Below, piece after piece: positions 46,448 to 59,751 of a stretch of DNA of 64,000 nucleotides. Every line of letters begins with the position of its first letter. Position 1 is the first letter of the stretch. The stretch spans positions 10,195,501-10,259,500 of the forward strand of contig CM028682.1 of NCBI GenBank assembly GCA_016760335.1, written 5' to 3'. The stretch is from Gastrodia elata (Eukaryota; Streptophyta; Magnoliopsida; Asparagales; Orchidaceae). The position numbers and the translations under genes were made by a program. The notes beneath the pieces were generated by a model. That model was given only the letters and a program-made list of their open reading frames with translations, was not told the origin of the DNA and searched no databases.

Positions 46448-47420
46448 TATTAAGAACACATCAAGCACCGCAATGGAAGGAGTTTAAAGCACTCAATTGA
46501 GGACCGGGGATGTATTGATGGTTACCAAGCAAAATACAAGATCACAAAATATCAAGAAAAGAAAACACACTACATGTATGCATCACAACCATAAGAACAT
46601 CCAAACAATACAGATTTTATGTGGAAAACTCATGAATGAGAAAAATTACGAAGCCACACCACATAAAAATTTTCACAATAAATCTTGAAGAGTACAGAAT
46701 TACAAAAAAGTTAATCTCAATAATGAACACTAGCTCTTACTCAAGGATGAATGGTAGAAATGATTGTCACAACCTGGAGTATTTTCTTTAATATGCAAGC
46801 GCTCAATAACAACTCTCCCTTAGGATTCCTCCTTAAAATCTCCTCTTACAGCAGCCATAGCCCTTATAAACTGAAATGCCAACATAGGAAATATCTCTAA
46901 GATATTTTATTAACTACTCAGCTCCATTTCAAACCCCAAAATGTTCAAAATACCCTCCAAAAAGCTTAGGGCATAACCTGAACCAGAGCTGAAATCCGTC
47001 AGGCACAACGGCGCGTTGTAGCGCCTAAGCCTCGGGTAGCCTGACGCAAGGGCACACCATAGTGCTCTACTCTATGGTTGCCTAATGTAAGGCGCGCTAC
47101 GCTGTGGTGTGTTGTATCATCCTAATCTCTGGCCGTTTGCCACTAGGGCACGCTGCAACATGCTAGTCTCTGTCTGCTTCAGCTGGGGTGCGATACCACG
47201 CACTGCAGCACCCTGATCTTGACCTGCTTCTGCCATGACATGCTACGGTGCCTTCCTCTCTGTTACTGGGAGCCATGGCACACCATAGTGCTCTATGGCA
47301 CCTATGTTGTTGCTGAAAAAACTTCCAACCTCATTCCGAATCATCTTGGGACCTCCTATAATCTCACTGGAGCTCCATTAGAATCTCCATGATGATCTAA
47401 ATGGTCTCCAAAATATAACA
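46448..47420 (-). repeat. Copia 5' LTR (973 bp)
   Basis: On minus it starts TGTTATATTTTGGAG at 47420 and ends next to the PBS. It includes ATTTTATGTGGAAAACTCAT near 46614, the plant copia LTR motif also seen at 16597, and a GCGC/GTGC-rich block at 46995-47300. Confidence 0.9.
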
Positions 47421-48753
47421 AATCAATTCCTCTAGAACTTTCCTGCATTGATGAGGATTATCAGTCAAAGCTTCATCCAGATACTCCTCTCCTCCCTGAG
47501 ACAATTGATCTCAGTTAATTGCAAATCTTCTGTGAATGATTATTAGTAGATGTGTTGTGTCCGATCAAAAGATAGCATTTGAATTAAGAAAAATTGAGCT
47601 GGGTCACCCTTCCTAGGACATACTAAATCATGTATATGTAATCTCCTCATATGATGATATGGAGTGTAGTTACAATAGGAACCATGAATTCAATGATTTA
47701 ACAATTTAAAGCATATAGCTATTAAAGCCTTGGCATTTCATGAAATGCATAAGTCATATCAATACTAGCGAAGCGATGGGCTCACATAGGAGCTGTTAGC
47801 GGAGCATTCGCTCACCTAGGATTATGTGGGATGTCATGCGACATCGAGTCAAACATACTTGTTGCATATAGTTATGTGGCATATTTGGATGCATACATAT
47901 TTTTAGTGGCATACAGTACAGTTTTATCTTAGTATTTATTCAATTTCAATTTTTTATTGTTTTCCCTATTTTCAGCACTTAGTTCTCAGTCACTATTTTA
48001 CTTTACTTTCAATTTTATGTTGTTTTAAACTTTTTAGCTATTTTAGTACTTTTCTACAATATTGGTTAAATTATTTAAATGCTAAACTTTAGATAAGTAT
48101 AATTGTTTAAAGTAGCTTTAGATGTGTTAAACTCAATATCTAACACATGGTACTTTTAGGATCCAACAATTTGCTAGATCCAGATCAGTTTGTGGAGCAA
48201 TCTCAGGAGGCTTCGTAGAATATCCAGAAAGAGTTCATGGAGCATTAGTGGACTCAGCATCAGTATTTGATTTTCTGCTTAAGTTTAATTTAAGTTTGAG
48301 TGAGAGTCTCTTTTACTATTATTTTATTTATTTAGCAAACAGTTTGTAATAATTAAAATCTGGATGTATTTTCTTTTTTTTCTGAAATAAATGTTTTACT
48401 TAGCTTCTGTGATGAATGATCTAGATGAATGCTTTTAGCTTCTACACTCTGTTATATTTTCTACTTATACTTAGTATTGTGATGTGATCAGCATATATGA
48501 AATGCTAATTCCCTTGTATATTGGATTCTTAGTTCAGCACCACTCATAATCCAATGTACATAAGTAATTTATCTAATACTTAAGATAAAGAATTTACACT
48601 TATCTTAAGAATTAAAACTCAGTCCTCTTTTGGGGGTTAAGTCTCAGCAGTTCAGTTTGTAGTATTCGAGGAGGTTAATCAATCTTTCCCGAGTAATGCA
48701 TCGTTCTGCCGCTAATTATTCTTAATATTACCTCAGTTGCGCGCGGCGTTACT
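47421..48753 (+). repeat. Gypsy LTR 'D', right part
   Basis: Contains TGTTAAACTCAATATCTAAC, then GGATCCAACAATTTGCTAGA (48158-48177), matching the reverse complement of 11360-11420 in the minus-strand Tekay LTR. Its end, CCCGAGTAATGCATCGTTC to GCGGCGTTAC (48690-48752), matches CCCGAGTAGCGCACC to GGGGCGCTACA of that LTR. I place the end near 48753. Confidence 0.7.
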
Positions 48754-49914
48754 CTTTGTCTTCTCAAACCTCTCCCAAGATCATTAGTGGTTATTTGCTC
48801 AACTTCAACTTTATGTTAAGGTTTCTTCTATATCTATAGGCCTTAAGAGAACATCCAGAGCCTGAGTAAGGTGCTAGGACTACTTGATCATTCTCTACTC
48901 CTATTTGGAAACTCATTAAATTATGTCTCATATCATTTTGAGCAATGGGGATTACCATTTATTATTACTATAATTGATTGTATGATGTCAATTTGAGCTA
49001 GCTTTGTTTGGTTTAAGATTAATTTTGATTTTATTATATATACCCTTAAATTAATGCAAAATAGTTGGATTAGGTTACAAATGTATTCCTCTCCCAATTG
49101 AGGGTCACCAATATTGACACTATTGTAGGCAATCTCTCCACTCTTCATCATTCTTGGTAAGATATGAATCTCATTAAATATTTGTGTTATTCTCTGTTAA
49201 CTCATGGTTATGATAACTGAAACTTCAAACACCTCTCCATTAAGCTTGATCATAGAAGTGCAGCTCAGAGCTTAAAGTTCCAAAAATAATGAATGTTGAA
49301 GTTTGAGAGCAATTACATGATTTTTTTGAGCTCTTTGTATAGTGTGCAATCACTTGCATCGGCCTTAACATCGTTAATAGATATTAGCCACTTAGAACCT
49401 CGTTGTTAGAACGTAGGTATTAATTTGCAAATGCAAGAAGGAAATACTTTTTAATAATACTTTTATGGTAAAATTAACATCTTGTCAATAGATGTAGAAA
49501 TAGATAAAATTTAAGTAATAAAACTAGAATATCTAATTAAATAAATAATAGTTAGATAAATAATTGCCTCAAATCTAGCATTTGTATAATTTATTAAAAA
49601 TTAACATTTTAATTTACTAAAATATATTAATATAAATGAGTTTTTTGAGTGGTTTAATGAAACAAATTTCTAGAATAGTATAGGATATTAATAATTTCAT
49701 TAAATAAAATCTAAGTAGTAAATAAAATTATATTAAGCAAATTAATTTCAATATATATGCTCATTAAAATGCAATTAAAATATAATAAGAATAATAGTAT
49801 ATTTTTAATAATAAATAAATCTTAAATAAAATTAGATTTAAGATAAAATACAAATACATATATAAATTTGAATCCAAATTAACAAATCAAATAATAACCA
49901 TTAAATAAGCAACA
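48754..49914. other. AT-rich sequence without recognisable gene
   Basis: A short minus-strand open frame (48933-49151) has no recognisable domain. I see no LTR ends or TSDs. It could be old LTR or internal sequence decayed beyond recognition. Confidence 0.5.
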
Positions 49915-50890
49915 ATATAATTTACTCAGATCAATTGATATAGACATTTGGTTAGTCTCTTAACTAAATTAAGGATTTGATTAGTCGAGTCATTAAAGTT
50001 AGATAACAATTAAATAACAAAGGATATCACACATTTTGTAGTTAATAGTTGAAATTCCTTATTATTTTAATGCAGTGAACCTAAATTATTGAACATCACA
50101 TTATGATATCTATGCATTAATAACATTAAAATAATATGGAGAAGGGGTTTCACTCTAGGTGGATCCGTCTGTACAAACATTTGAGCCAAGGTATGCTATA
50201 GAGATATTAGGAGATTACACATATCCTAGAGATGGAGTGTGTAGTCATACAGGAGATTCTGCTATATACAGTTGGGTAGATATGTCTAACTCCTCATTTG
50301 TTATGTACATTCCCACAATAATTTTAGTTAGTTCATACAGACCTAATGAATGTATTGTACAGCTTACTTCAGTTTTAGAGATTAAATTTACTTTACGCGC
50401 ATTTACTTTCATTGCTTCTTATTGTTCAACTTTAATATTTTCAAAACTTAGATTTATTTATTTTGTTATTTTAATTTACTTAGCATAGTTTCTATTGAGC
50501 ATATTTATGGTATGCATTTTTTATACACTCTTGTATACACACAATGTTCCTAGTTGACAGATTTTGTAGGATTGTTACAGTTCATACATGTATGTATTTT
50601 AGTACTTTTGTATTTCTACACCTTTTTATTTTATTCATTTTTTTAATACTCTTTCCTCATTACCTTCTACACCGATTATAAAATTAATTGTAAATATTAA
50701 GTGTGATATCCCATAATAATAAATCTTAAGGCCTAAAACTTGCTTAGACTTTAAGTGTTTAATCATGTCTATTTTTTTGACTCTGCCTTACCGTATAAAA
50801 TTGATATGGCAAATCAAGAGCTTGAAGAAAATCCAAGGTACCATGTAAAGATCACCCAAGATGCAGAATCGGAGCAAATCCTCTGATCAT
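49915..50890 (+). repeat. Gypsy LTR fragment (3' part), plus strand
   Basis: GATATCACACATTTTGTAG (50030), the AGGAGATTACACATATCC stretch (50209) and CTAAAACTTGCTTAGAC (50733) follow the same order as 43838-44700 of LTR E and 33630-34565 of the Tekay LTR. Both ends are unclear. Confidence 0.5.
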
Positions 50891-52559
50891 GTAATTAATC
50901 GCAAAATTTTGGTTTTGCATGACTCTGAGATGAGCTGCTCTATGAAGGCAAGACCCACAACACAAATACTAATTTTGGCCATCAACTGGGCTAGGCAAAA
51001 GGACATCAGGCAAATCAAAGAAGGTTAAGATCCTTCTCCTGAGAGTTATAGCTATTTAAAAGAGCCGACCAAACCTTGGAGTGTCTATGTAAAAGGTTAT
51101 TGACTTGGTGTGAGACACTTTTTACTTATTTTGTCTCATGTGCAACCCATGTCTTTAGTTTTCATGTTACAATGCAATGTCTTTTGCATTTGCAAAATAT
51201 TATAATGAGACTGTATTGTATGTCTCTCGGCATACTTTAATCAGATTTGAGGTATGAGTTGGTGTTTTTGTCCATACGATACACTAAAAAAAGCTCACCA
51301 TCAAGTATTTTCACTGTCAAGGAGTGGGTGTTGCCAAGCCCAGGTCCCTACTAAGGTCTTTAGTCTTTTGATTTCATCAAGGACTCATTGTAAAGTGACA
51401 TGGTGACTATTTAATTTTATTGTAGGTCAGCCACAATAGTATACCCTTTAAAACTTTGACTTGTAAGAATTTCAAGTAAGAAAGAAAAGAGCTCAAAAAA
51501 GACATGACACAATTTAGTTAGGAATAGAAACCTCAAAGCCAGACCTACTACGAGTTAAGGTGGCAGCGGAATGATTCGCAAATGCCAAGTTTTTCTCATT
51601 ATAGATTGCATCCTTCCAAATCTTGGTCGGCATGTCCGAAAAAACTTCTGAAGTTGTAAAAATTACTACTAGGCTCTTGAATTTGAATATGTATAAGTAG
51701 TCATAATTTGATATGAAGCATACTTTATAGAAGTATATCTCAAGTACTGTAATACCATTAATGGACTCTACCATACAACAGCCTCAGCCTCACTAAGCCT
51801 TCATAAGAGTATCCTAACTAGCTAATCACATAGTTAATATCCCACTCTTCCCTTCTCATTTGTTAATTATTTTATATGAATTATTAAGTAACCTCTTATT
51901 CTTTGTGGGGTTCTAAGCTCTAAGCTACTTTTGATATTTTGATTTGTTACGCTAAACTCACTCACTTACCTATAATTTAAGAAATCTGTCACTGTGAACA
52001 GAAGCATTAGAAACAAAAAAAGAAAGAAATACAGCTAATTCGTCATTGTTGGGTCATATAAGCCAATAGTGGGTCATTTGTACATATGACAGATCATGAG
52101 AATCAGTTAGATCTAGCGTGAGATATAAGACTCTAAAGAGGAGATCTGTTAAAGTTTTTGAAAAGTGAGAGAATTTTATATTTTATTATGTGTATCACTG
52201 TATTAAAATGGATGTAATAAATTGGAATAAATAATTTTTTTTATTTTTGAGTTGCTTTATTATATTTGAATGGATGAATATGGAGAATGTCTGAAGTATT
52301 TTCCTTTATTGCACTACTATACTAAACCCCAATATGTTTCTTAGAAAGTTAGCACATAATGTTAGTTTAGTTTGGCTAACCCAATATCGGGTCATTGCAG
52401 AATGAGAGGGGGAAGATGGCTGATTGGGTGACCTCTATACGGGGCAGGGCCCACCAGACTTATGTTCAGTGATGTGGAGGGTAGGAAGCGGTGTCATTGC
52501 CGAAAGGACTTTGTATGTACAACAGGGGATGTCAACTAGGATTCGCACTGCGAATAAGG
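50891..52559. other. Unassigned sequence
   Basis: Short open frames only. The longest, on minus at 51514-51774 (ending NHSAATLTRSRSGFEVSIPN), has no family I recognise. A repeated GGGTCAT word occurs at 52052 and 52072. No TE ends found. Confidence 0.5.
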
Positions 52560-53084
52560 GAGGGGAGAGAGGGGAGAGAAAGGAGTGAGAAAATTCAAAA
52601 CAAATTAAATACTTTTATTTCAACAATATTTTGCACATTTTTTCATCATTTGATTTCTAAAATTTGACCAAAAGATAAGTTTTGAAGAGACAAATGTGCT
52701 TACTCTAACATTTTTTAGTATGAACTTATATTGTATTTTATATTAATTTTTAAATATTATAAACTTATTAATTAATTATGAATAATATATGGAGCTCTAA
52801 TTTAGATGAAACTTTAAATATAGCATCTACATAATATTCTTAATTTAATGACACTAAAAATTTTAAATTTAGACTTATATTTTATTTCCAAATTTTTAAA
52901 TTTCAAATTTCAAAAATTTTATTTTGAAATATCTGTTATCCATATTGCTCTCATACTTATGTATTACGATCGCAAAAATATAATATACCCAATGATATTT
53001 TTTTAACTTTGAAATTGCTTGTGATCCTGATTTATAAATCATATTTAATCATAATTAGCTTAATAACAACAACATGTTGTTAAA
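52560..53084 (-). repeat. LTR fragment of the 'A' group, minus strand
   Basis: Aligns with 20650-21151 of the solo LTR: shared text includes GTATTACGATC-CAAAAATATA and the order of later words up to the LTR start. On minus the start reads TTTAACAAC, then ATGTTGTTGTTA, a decayed terminal palindrome. It abuts copia coding sequence on its right. Confidence 0.7.
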
Positions 53085-54221
53085 ATTGCTCCCTTGATAA
53101 TCTTCAAAACTCTAGCCTCAATAATCACCTTATAGCCCTTAACTTTGAATGTTCCAATAGACATCAAGCTCATCTTGATCTTGGTACATGTCTTACTTTC
53201 TTCAATTTTTGAGCAGTTACATCGTGTGTTTTGATCATAACACTACTAATACCAACAATGTGACTTATAGTATTATTTCCTTCATAATTGCTCCATTGTC
53301 CATCTCCTTGTACGAGCAAAATCAATACTTGTATTGGCAAATATGGTGTATCTCACATGTATCGATGATCTGGCTGGAACTATCACCTAATAATGGCATA
53401 AAAATTGTATAAAGAGAAACCTATGAGTCCGACTCCTCCACTAAATTCTGAGTAATATTTTCCTTTGCTTCAGAAAATTCACTAGCCCTTAGCTTTTCTT
53501 TCAACTTTAATCTTTTTTCCAATGATTAGTCTATAAGCAAAATGTGCACTTATTGCACCAAAGGCTATGGCATCTGAATTTGCCTTGCTTGTGAGAATCG
53601 CCACCATTCTTCTCTGACTATTACTTCTTCTTCTCAAATCTATCTCTCTGAAAGGTCGATGGTAGCTCCGACTTGGTTGACTCCTTATCTCGATGGTGGA
53701 ATTCATAATTCAACAAGATATGGACTACCTCTTCTTATTTCAAGGCTTCCATCCTATGAATAGTCACTGTAAGTTCTCAAAGTCATCTGACAGAATCAAG
53801 TGTTCATCAATAGATATATCTCATCGCATTTGAAAATGATATAATTTTATTTGCATGTGGAAACGATTCTCCACACTTTTCATCAGATATTTCTCTAGAG
53901 GAATTTCTTACACACACACTGGGTTCTATAATTGATATCTTGGGTAAGGCAAATTAGATCAACCACACATACTTTGGTTCATCTTAATCCTATTTCTTAC
54001 TGTCGTCTCCTCTAGTTTTCATCTCCATCATGAACATCTTCGAGATTAAATGCAGAAAGTGCATCATAACTTCGCACTTCCACATGTCGAAGTTGTTCTT
54101 TCCGTCATTCTTAACAAGATCAACCCTTCTTCGGATAGGTCACAACTTGGTGAACGGCTCTCTCCACCACCGTCGAAGATGCAAATCATCTTCTCCTTTG
54201 TCTCCCATATCTTCAATCTTT
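53085..54221 (-). pseudogene. Copia gag to protease remnant
   Basis: Read on minus from the PBS: DKGEDDLHLRRWW (ATG near 54213), KNNFDMWKCEVM (about 54060), a degenerate KCGESFPHANK stretch (53850-53890, equivalent to the KSVENRLHMKMRLY of the copia at 15828), then SYHRPFREIDLRRRSNSQRR and a damaged zinc knuckle near 53540. Further down, HIVGISSVMIKTHD and KLKKVRHVPRSR (53160-53260) are the protease-to-integrase linker. The same copia family as at 15828-16335. Many shifts and stops. Confidence 0.8.
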
Positions 54222-54500
54222 TTCTGATACCACATAAGGAAACAATGAAATTCACATAAACAAAGATACAGAATCTGTTTGTTATGTGGCTCAGTGTAAA
54301 ATACATACGTCTGGAGAAAAAAGAAGAATAATTTCACCATAAGAGTAAAACAATTACAATGTCAGGATTTCAAAACTCTAGATTAAGGTCTTTGGAAGTT
54401 AGCAACAAAATGGCTTCTGATCTCCTATCAACTCATACTCGTGATTAATTTCAAATACAGCACGGGATACTACAATTTTAACCAGAATTATTGCTCCGCT
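54222..54500 (-). repeat. Copia PBS and inner part of the 5' LTR
   Basis: Read on minus, TGGTATCAGAA at 54222-54232 is a tRNA-Met primer site. To its right TTATGTGGCTCAGTGTAAA (54280-54298) is a form of the plant copia LTR motif. The outer LTR end could not be placed. Confidence 0.65.
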
Positions 54501-55560
54501 TAATCTATTTCAGCAAACTTAAATGAATAGAATGGCAGTGGGACCAAATGACTTGTTCTTCATCAAAAATTATAGTCACATTGACTGCTTCTCACAACTT
54601 GCCACAGGAGCAAATTGCCTATTTGGCTACTTTTTTTCCTCTTGCAGTTTTCTTTTTTTAGAAATCTGTGTGGTACCAACTTACAAAGAATGCAGAAAGC
54701 ATAATAACTAAGCACAGGATTACAGCCAGATAAGAAAGACAAATAAAGTGAAGCTCGAGATTTAGATAAATGGGCCCTGAGACCTGCTTAATTATTTATT
54801 AATCTCTTTCAGGATGCGTGTTTTCTTTAAACATTATATTTAAATGTAATTAAACTAAAAATAATCTTAATAAATGCAGATCATGCATTAAGTATGTTCT
54901 CAACTTCTCTGCATCCATCATTAAATACAAATCGCGTGATTAGCTCAAACAGAGCTTCTGTATTTCTCTTTCCGTGCATCTTTATAATATTTTCCCAAAA
55001 GCTAACTTTGTTTGCACGTAATCAGAAATTTGCACGAAGAACGAAGCCCAATGCCTCAAGTTACATCCATGATCAAGAATGAGAGCACAAAACCTATGTA
55101 CTAAGAACGTGCAGATAGAGAATTTAAGCAGTTATAGTCTGCCTACAAAGGACAAGAATTTCACAAAATCCGTAAGAAGGCTTAACTTGAGAATTTTATC
55201 ATTGATGAAAGTTTTCCTAATATTATCAAAAGTTTTGCATATACAAATCTTTGCACAAAAATTTCTTGCAAAGTTGTTCACCTAATATTAATAACAATTT
55301 TGTTGGCCAACATCACATGGTTAAAGGAATTATGCCCTTTAATCTAAGTCATTTAAGCAAGACGGATGATCGATGGCAAGACCTTTTGTTATGTTGTGGA
55401 GCCTGATTGGATCGACACAAAGGTGCCAACGGAGTTCTGGTGTGTTCCGGAAGGCTTCGAGGCAAGGCACAGAGCTCCGGTAGGCTTTCGCTAGGCGCCC
55501 CGGCGTGCCCCAGCGCTGGGAGCCGAGTGCGGGGCATAGAGAGAACATGGGAAGGGCATA
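54501..55560. other. Unassigned sequence
   Basis: AT-rich with a GC-rich stretch at 55430-55540 that is open in several frames. No domain is recognised. Words such as GGCGCCCCGGCGTGCCCC recall the GCGC blocks of nearby LTRs. Could include host intergenic sequence. Confidence 0.45.
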
Positions 55561-57337
55561 GAGAGAAGGATGCTATGATTGTGTGATATCCCTGGTACTG
55601 TAATCTTCCTCTTCTTCGAGTTAAGATTTATCAAGAAAATTATGTAAGCTCTTGATTTTTTCTTCATAGTAGATATTTTTGGTGGGACCATGTGGGAATA
55701 CGGTTAATAAAGATAGTTCTATTACGACTTATAAGGATTTTCCCATTATAGATCATGGGTTGCAAAACGGCTTGGCTTCAGCAGCTCATTTGCAAAATTG
55801 CTTGGCTTCAACTCAATTGGATATGGGTCAGAAGGCTAATGATACTTCTCTATTAAATGAATGTAACAACATTATTAATGAATCAGATGATGTTGAGGAA
55901 AATCTATTCATTTTGATCCTCCTAAAATAAGGTATAGAAGCTATAAGATGGTACTCTAATGTTTTGCAAGATGTGAATGCTATTTTTTCCATTTTGCGCA
56001 ATAATAAAAACTGTCTTTCTGAAAACTCATTGCAGGAGGATAGATTAGTTCTTAGTCCCATTTATAAGATGGGAAGTGTTCTTCAAATTGTGTTAAAAGG
56101 GAGGAAGGTGAAATTGTTTATTATAATATCTTATGTTCTATTAATCAATTGATCTATGTGTAGGGGCTTTGAAGGGTGTGAAAAATCTAGAATCTCGGAT
56201 TATGATGTAACTCTACTAACAGAAAATTGGTAATTCCTTATCTTTCACCTATTGTTGAATTCCCTCTTACATCCACAATGGATTTAGGGAGTGGGAAGGG
56301 AATTTAAATTTTAGCAAGTTTAGGTGCCATTTACATGAAAAAGGGGGTGATATGGACCCATAAGGATTACAAGATCCAAAGCTAAATCAAAAGCCTTGAA
56401 AGGGCCTATTGTTTGTGAATTGCCTCTTACATCCACAATGGATTTAGGGCGGGGAGGGAATTAAAATTTAGCAAGTTTAGGTTTCATTTACATGAAAAAA
56501 TGGGGAGTTATATGGACCCCATAAGGATTACGAGATCCAAAGATAAATCAAAAGCCATGAAAGGGCGCTTAAACAAATTTATTGATTAATATTTTTGTGT
56601 GGTATATTCAAAGAATTTCTAATATTTCCTCTAAGAATATATTTAATACATTACTATTGAAAACAAAATTGACATTGCTATCATTGTTCAACCTAAGGCT
56701 AACCTTAATGTAATTCACAAAATTGGTAATTTTATTAAATTTGACCAAGTGTTAGTCAGATCTTTATGTAGCATCTGGATTTTTTAAAAAATAGGCAGGG
56801 ATATTAAAATTATCAAAGAATATAACATGCATTCACCTATTAGCTCTCAAATTCAATAGCTAAAATGGTCCTCATTTTCCTTCGTGAAAACAAAATTGAT
56901 GAGTGATAGAAAAATTTTATGGAATTTCTTAAGAAATTACAATGTGGTTAATCTTTCTTGGTTGGTTGAGGGGTTTTAATGCAATGCTAAGGCACTCTAA
57001 GTATAAAGGAGATAATGAAATCTATTCTAGATCAACAACAGAGTTTAATCCTATGATTGTTATCCGTGGTTTGGATGATTTGGCTACTTAGGTGTAACTT
57101 TCGCCAGGTCAAATGGGTGTAAATTTGCTAAGCTTGACAAATTACTATATAATAACTAGTGCTTAAACCACTTGCAAAATTTTATAAACACCTCGATCAA
57201 CTCTACTACCTCTGATCATAAATCCAGTTTTATCAAGGCTTGAGAGAGGTTCCAAAAATTCAAAAATCATTACAATTTCAACTTTTCTGAATTCAAAATG
57301 AAGATTATCACGATATTATGGCTAAATCAAGAAAATG
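55561..57337 (+). pseudogene. LINE (L1-type) ORF1 tail and endonuclease remnant
   Basis: A plus-strand frame from 55679 (DHGLQNGLASAAHLQN) is followed, after breaks, by basic text RITRSKAKSKALK (56360-56400, duplicated at 56520-56565). Then comes endonuclease-like sequence: RKILWNFLRN, then NLSWLVEGFNAML (equivalent to pWLVxGDFN), then EFNPMIVIRGLDDL (56910-57090). SDHKSSFIKA (about 57210) corresponds to the SDHxP end of the AP-endonuclease domain. Stops and shifts are frequent. RT is absent because the sequence is cut by an LTR at 57338. Confidence 0.72.
56251..56575 (+). repeat. Two-copy tandem duplication, about 160-bp period
   Basis: CTCTTACATCCACAATGG at 56264 recurs at 56424. The following text (TTAGCAAGTTTAGG, CATTTACATGAAAAA, GATCCAAAG-TAAATCAAAAGCC) is repeated in the same order with small differences. 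Confidence 0.9.
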
Positions 57338-59744
57338 TGTGGCGACCCGACGCTAGGTCAGCATAGCTAATCCATCGTTAGGTGCTCACTCCCCAAGATC
57401 ATATCAGGATTTAGTATAGCAATGTATTTAGAGGCGTATAAGATATACACTTCCATATTCATTGTAATATTCAGAAATACTAGAATAAAAAAATATATAT
57501 TCATTACAAAGATATTAATTATTTTACAAAATTTATTATACAATAAGCAAAAATTTAAAACTTTAAGAAAATCAGCATCTAAGTTGTTCTATCATACATT
57601 AACTTCACCTCAATGACTTGATCCAGAGATTGTTCATGAATTACTATATATATATATAATATATATATACATATACATATGACAAGGTGAACTAAGTAAA
57701 AGAAAAAAAAATTAAAAAAAATATTTAATTAGACAAAAAAGTCTAAGTAAAGTTTGTAAGATATCAAAATTTGCATATAATATTAAGTGGCATGATTCTG
57801 CATAGAAATATACAAATAAAATATGATATTTAAGTATGATATGCTTGCAAAATTGTCACGATTATGAATGAAATATATTTATTTAAGATATGTGCTCATT
57901 ATGAAAGAAAATACATCAATATATTATTTATTATGTTAGACAAAATTACAGAATAATCGAAGAGTTAGATACATTTATTTAACTATCTGAGATGTGGGTT
58001 CCTGACTAACTACATATTCTCCTTCAAAGCCTATGTGCAGTCTCCTTATTTCTCGAGATATCAATCTGTTTTGGCCTAACGTATTGCTTGTACAGACTTG
58101 AGATCAACTTGAATAAACTCATGATACTGATTTCTGATTATTTATTTCAAATTTTGAACACAAAATCTCATACAAATACATCAAAGTGAGTCAAAATTTA
58201 ATAAAAATGCAAAAGTTACAAATAAAATAAGTAAATGAAAAAATAATATCTATAATTTTATTTTAGTAAGAATATGAATATTAATATTATATTGTTTATT
58301 TACTTATATATTAAAATTAATAATTTTTATTATTCTCGTACTCTCTCCTATCTCTCTATGTCTATTCCGTCGCCCCCCCTCCCCTTCCAAGTTTTCCGCC
58401 TTCGCCCCGCTTACTCTCTCGCCGCCGCACCCCATGCCCTCCCTCCTTGTCGCCTTCTGCCTACTCTTATCTAGCCGAAAATAGCAAATGACCGAAATAA
58501 AAGTTGCAGAAATTAGAAAATATATACTATATAGAAAAAAAAGAAAGACGTGACCCGCCAACGCGGGTCAGGCTCGGGCTCAGGTTCACCCGGCCCGACC
58601 CGGACCCTTCCCCTTCCGGCACCCCGCGACACAAGCAGCTAGGGCGTGAAAAATCGCTGCCTTCCCTACGATGCTAGACACCAACTCGCATACCGACAGG
58701 CCGGCCTTTGCGAGAACTAGCCAATGGTGGCCGGTCCAGCACCAGAGGTGACCTAACTAGCCCGCAGTCATGAACCCTAGCAATGGACCTACGGACGCTC
58801 GCGGCTAATCGACAAATGGTGAGGGTTGATCGCTGTTTTCGATCAATCGAACTCCATTGTGTTCGATCAGTATTGCAAAACTGACTATCGAACACAGGAA
58901 ATTAACATACGAACTAGGTTGGAACAATTGCATGAATGGATTAGGAGATTATGGTGTACTTGATGTGTGGTTGAAAGCATAGGGCTCACAGCAGACGGCG
59001 TCTGGATCGGCTCCTCAGTTTCTAAGCTCGTGCCCTGCGAGGAGGTGGCCTATGGCAGCTTAATGAGAGGCTAGCAGAGTTCGCGAGGGGCAACGAGGAG
59101 GCGAGTGGGGAGGCAGAGCGGCACACACGTGTCCCTCACGCAGAGGCGATCCAAACAGCGGCTGAGGACCGTTCGATCGCTCTGATCGAACAATTATATT
59201 TTGTCATTCGATCGAACGGCAGGACTGACGGCGTGCATAAGGGATGGACGGCTCTGTTTAACTCAAATAATTAGTAATTAAATAATTTAATTCATTAAAC
59301 TATTATATTTAAGTCAAATTAATTATTTAGCTTCCAAAAACCCCTTAATACTCACCCTTAGCTAATTGAGAGGTGAGGAACACAATGATGATGTCAGATT
59401 TTTGATCTGACGGGTATTTTAATTTCCTAATATTCGGGGTATTTTAATATTATTAAAATATACGTCAAATTTTTGACGACTTCCGATTGACATGAAAACA
59501 TCACCCCTAGTTAATTTGGGGGCAACGAGCGCAATGGCAAAGTCCAATTTTGGATATGAGGTCAAAATAATTAGATCAATTTCCAAGCTTTCTAGATTTT
59601 CCCAAAATCAAGATTTGATCTATTTGACTCCTGATTTGGATTAGGTCTTAGGGAATGACTCCTAATAACTTAAGTAACACTTAGGATCAATATAATGACT
59701 AAGATTAGTCCTAATTGACTAAGATAACAACTTGAGTTGTTACA
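57338..59744 (-). repeat. Gypsy LTR 'C', 2407 bp, minus strand
   Basis: On minus it starts TGTAACAACTC at 59744 and ends CGGGTCGCCACA at 57338. The 3' kilobase matches the solo LTR at 19000-20160 (for example AGTAT-TTTAGTAT and ATTTAATTAGACA words). The 5' part instead has a GC-rich block (58560-59260) with GATCGAACGG-type words. Flanks AAATG and CATAT do not match, so it may be one LTR of a damaged element, or a recombinant. Confidence 0.8.
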
Positions 59745-59751
59745 CATATAC

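Larger units (their letters stand above)
36838..47420 (-). mobile_element. Ty1/copia element with both LTRs, TSD GATCA/AATCA, split by a solo LTR
   Basis: The LTRs at 36838-37734 and 46448-47420 share long text (for example AAAGCACTCAATTGAGGA near one end). On minus the order is 5' LTR, tRNA-Met PBS, gag with zinc knuckle, protease, integrase, RT, RNase H, PPT (AAGTGAGAGAT), 3' LTR. Left flank GATCA (36833-36837) and right flank AATCA (47421-47425) differ in one base. Removing the nested LTR (40966-45651) leaves about 5.9 kb, a normal copia size. Confidence 0.93.

Noticed and set aside
55370..55490. Open plus-strand stretch (DGKTFCYVVEPDWIDTK) suggesting a host exon
   Set aside because: No family recognised, open also on minus, and flanked by GCGC-type LTR words; coding status unsupported.
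57338..59744. Solo LTR with target duplication
   Set aside because: The termini are clear, but AAATG and CATAT do not match, so solo status cannot be claimed.
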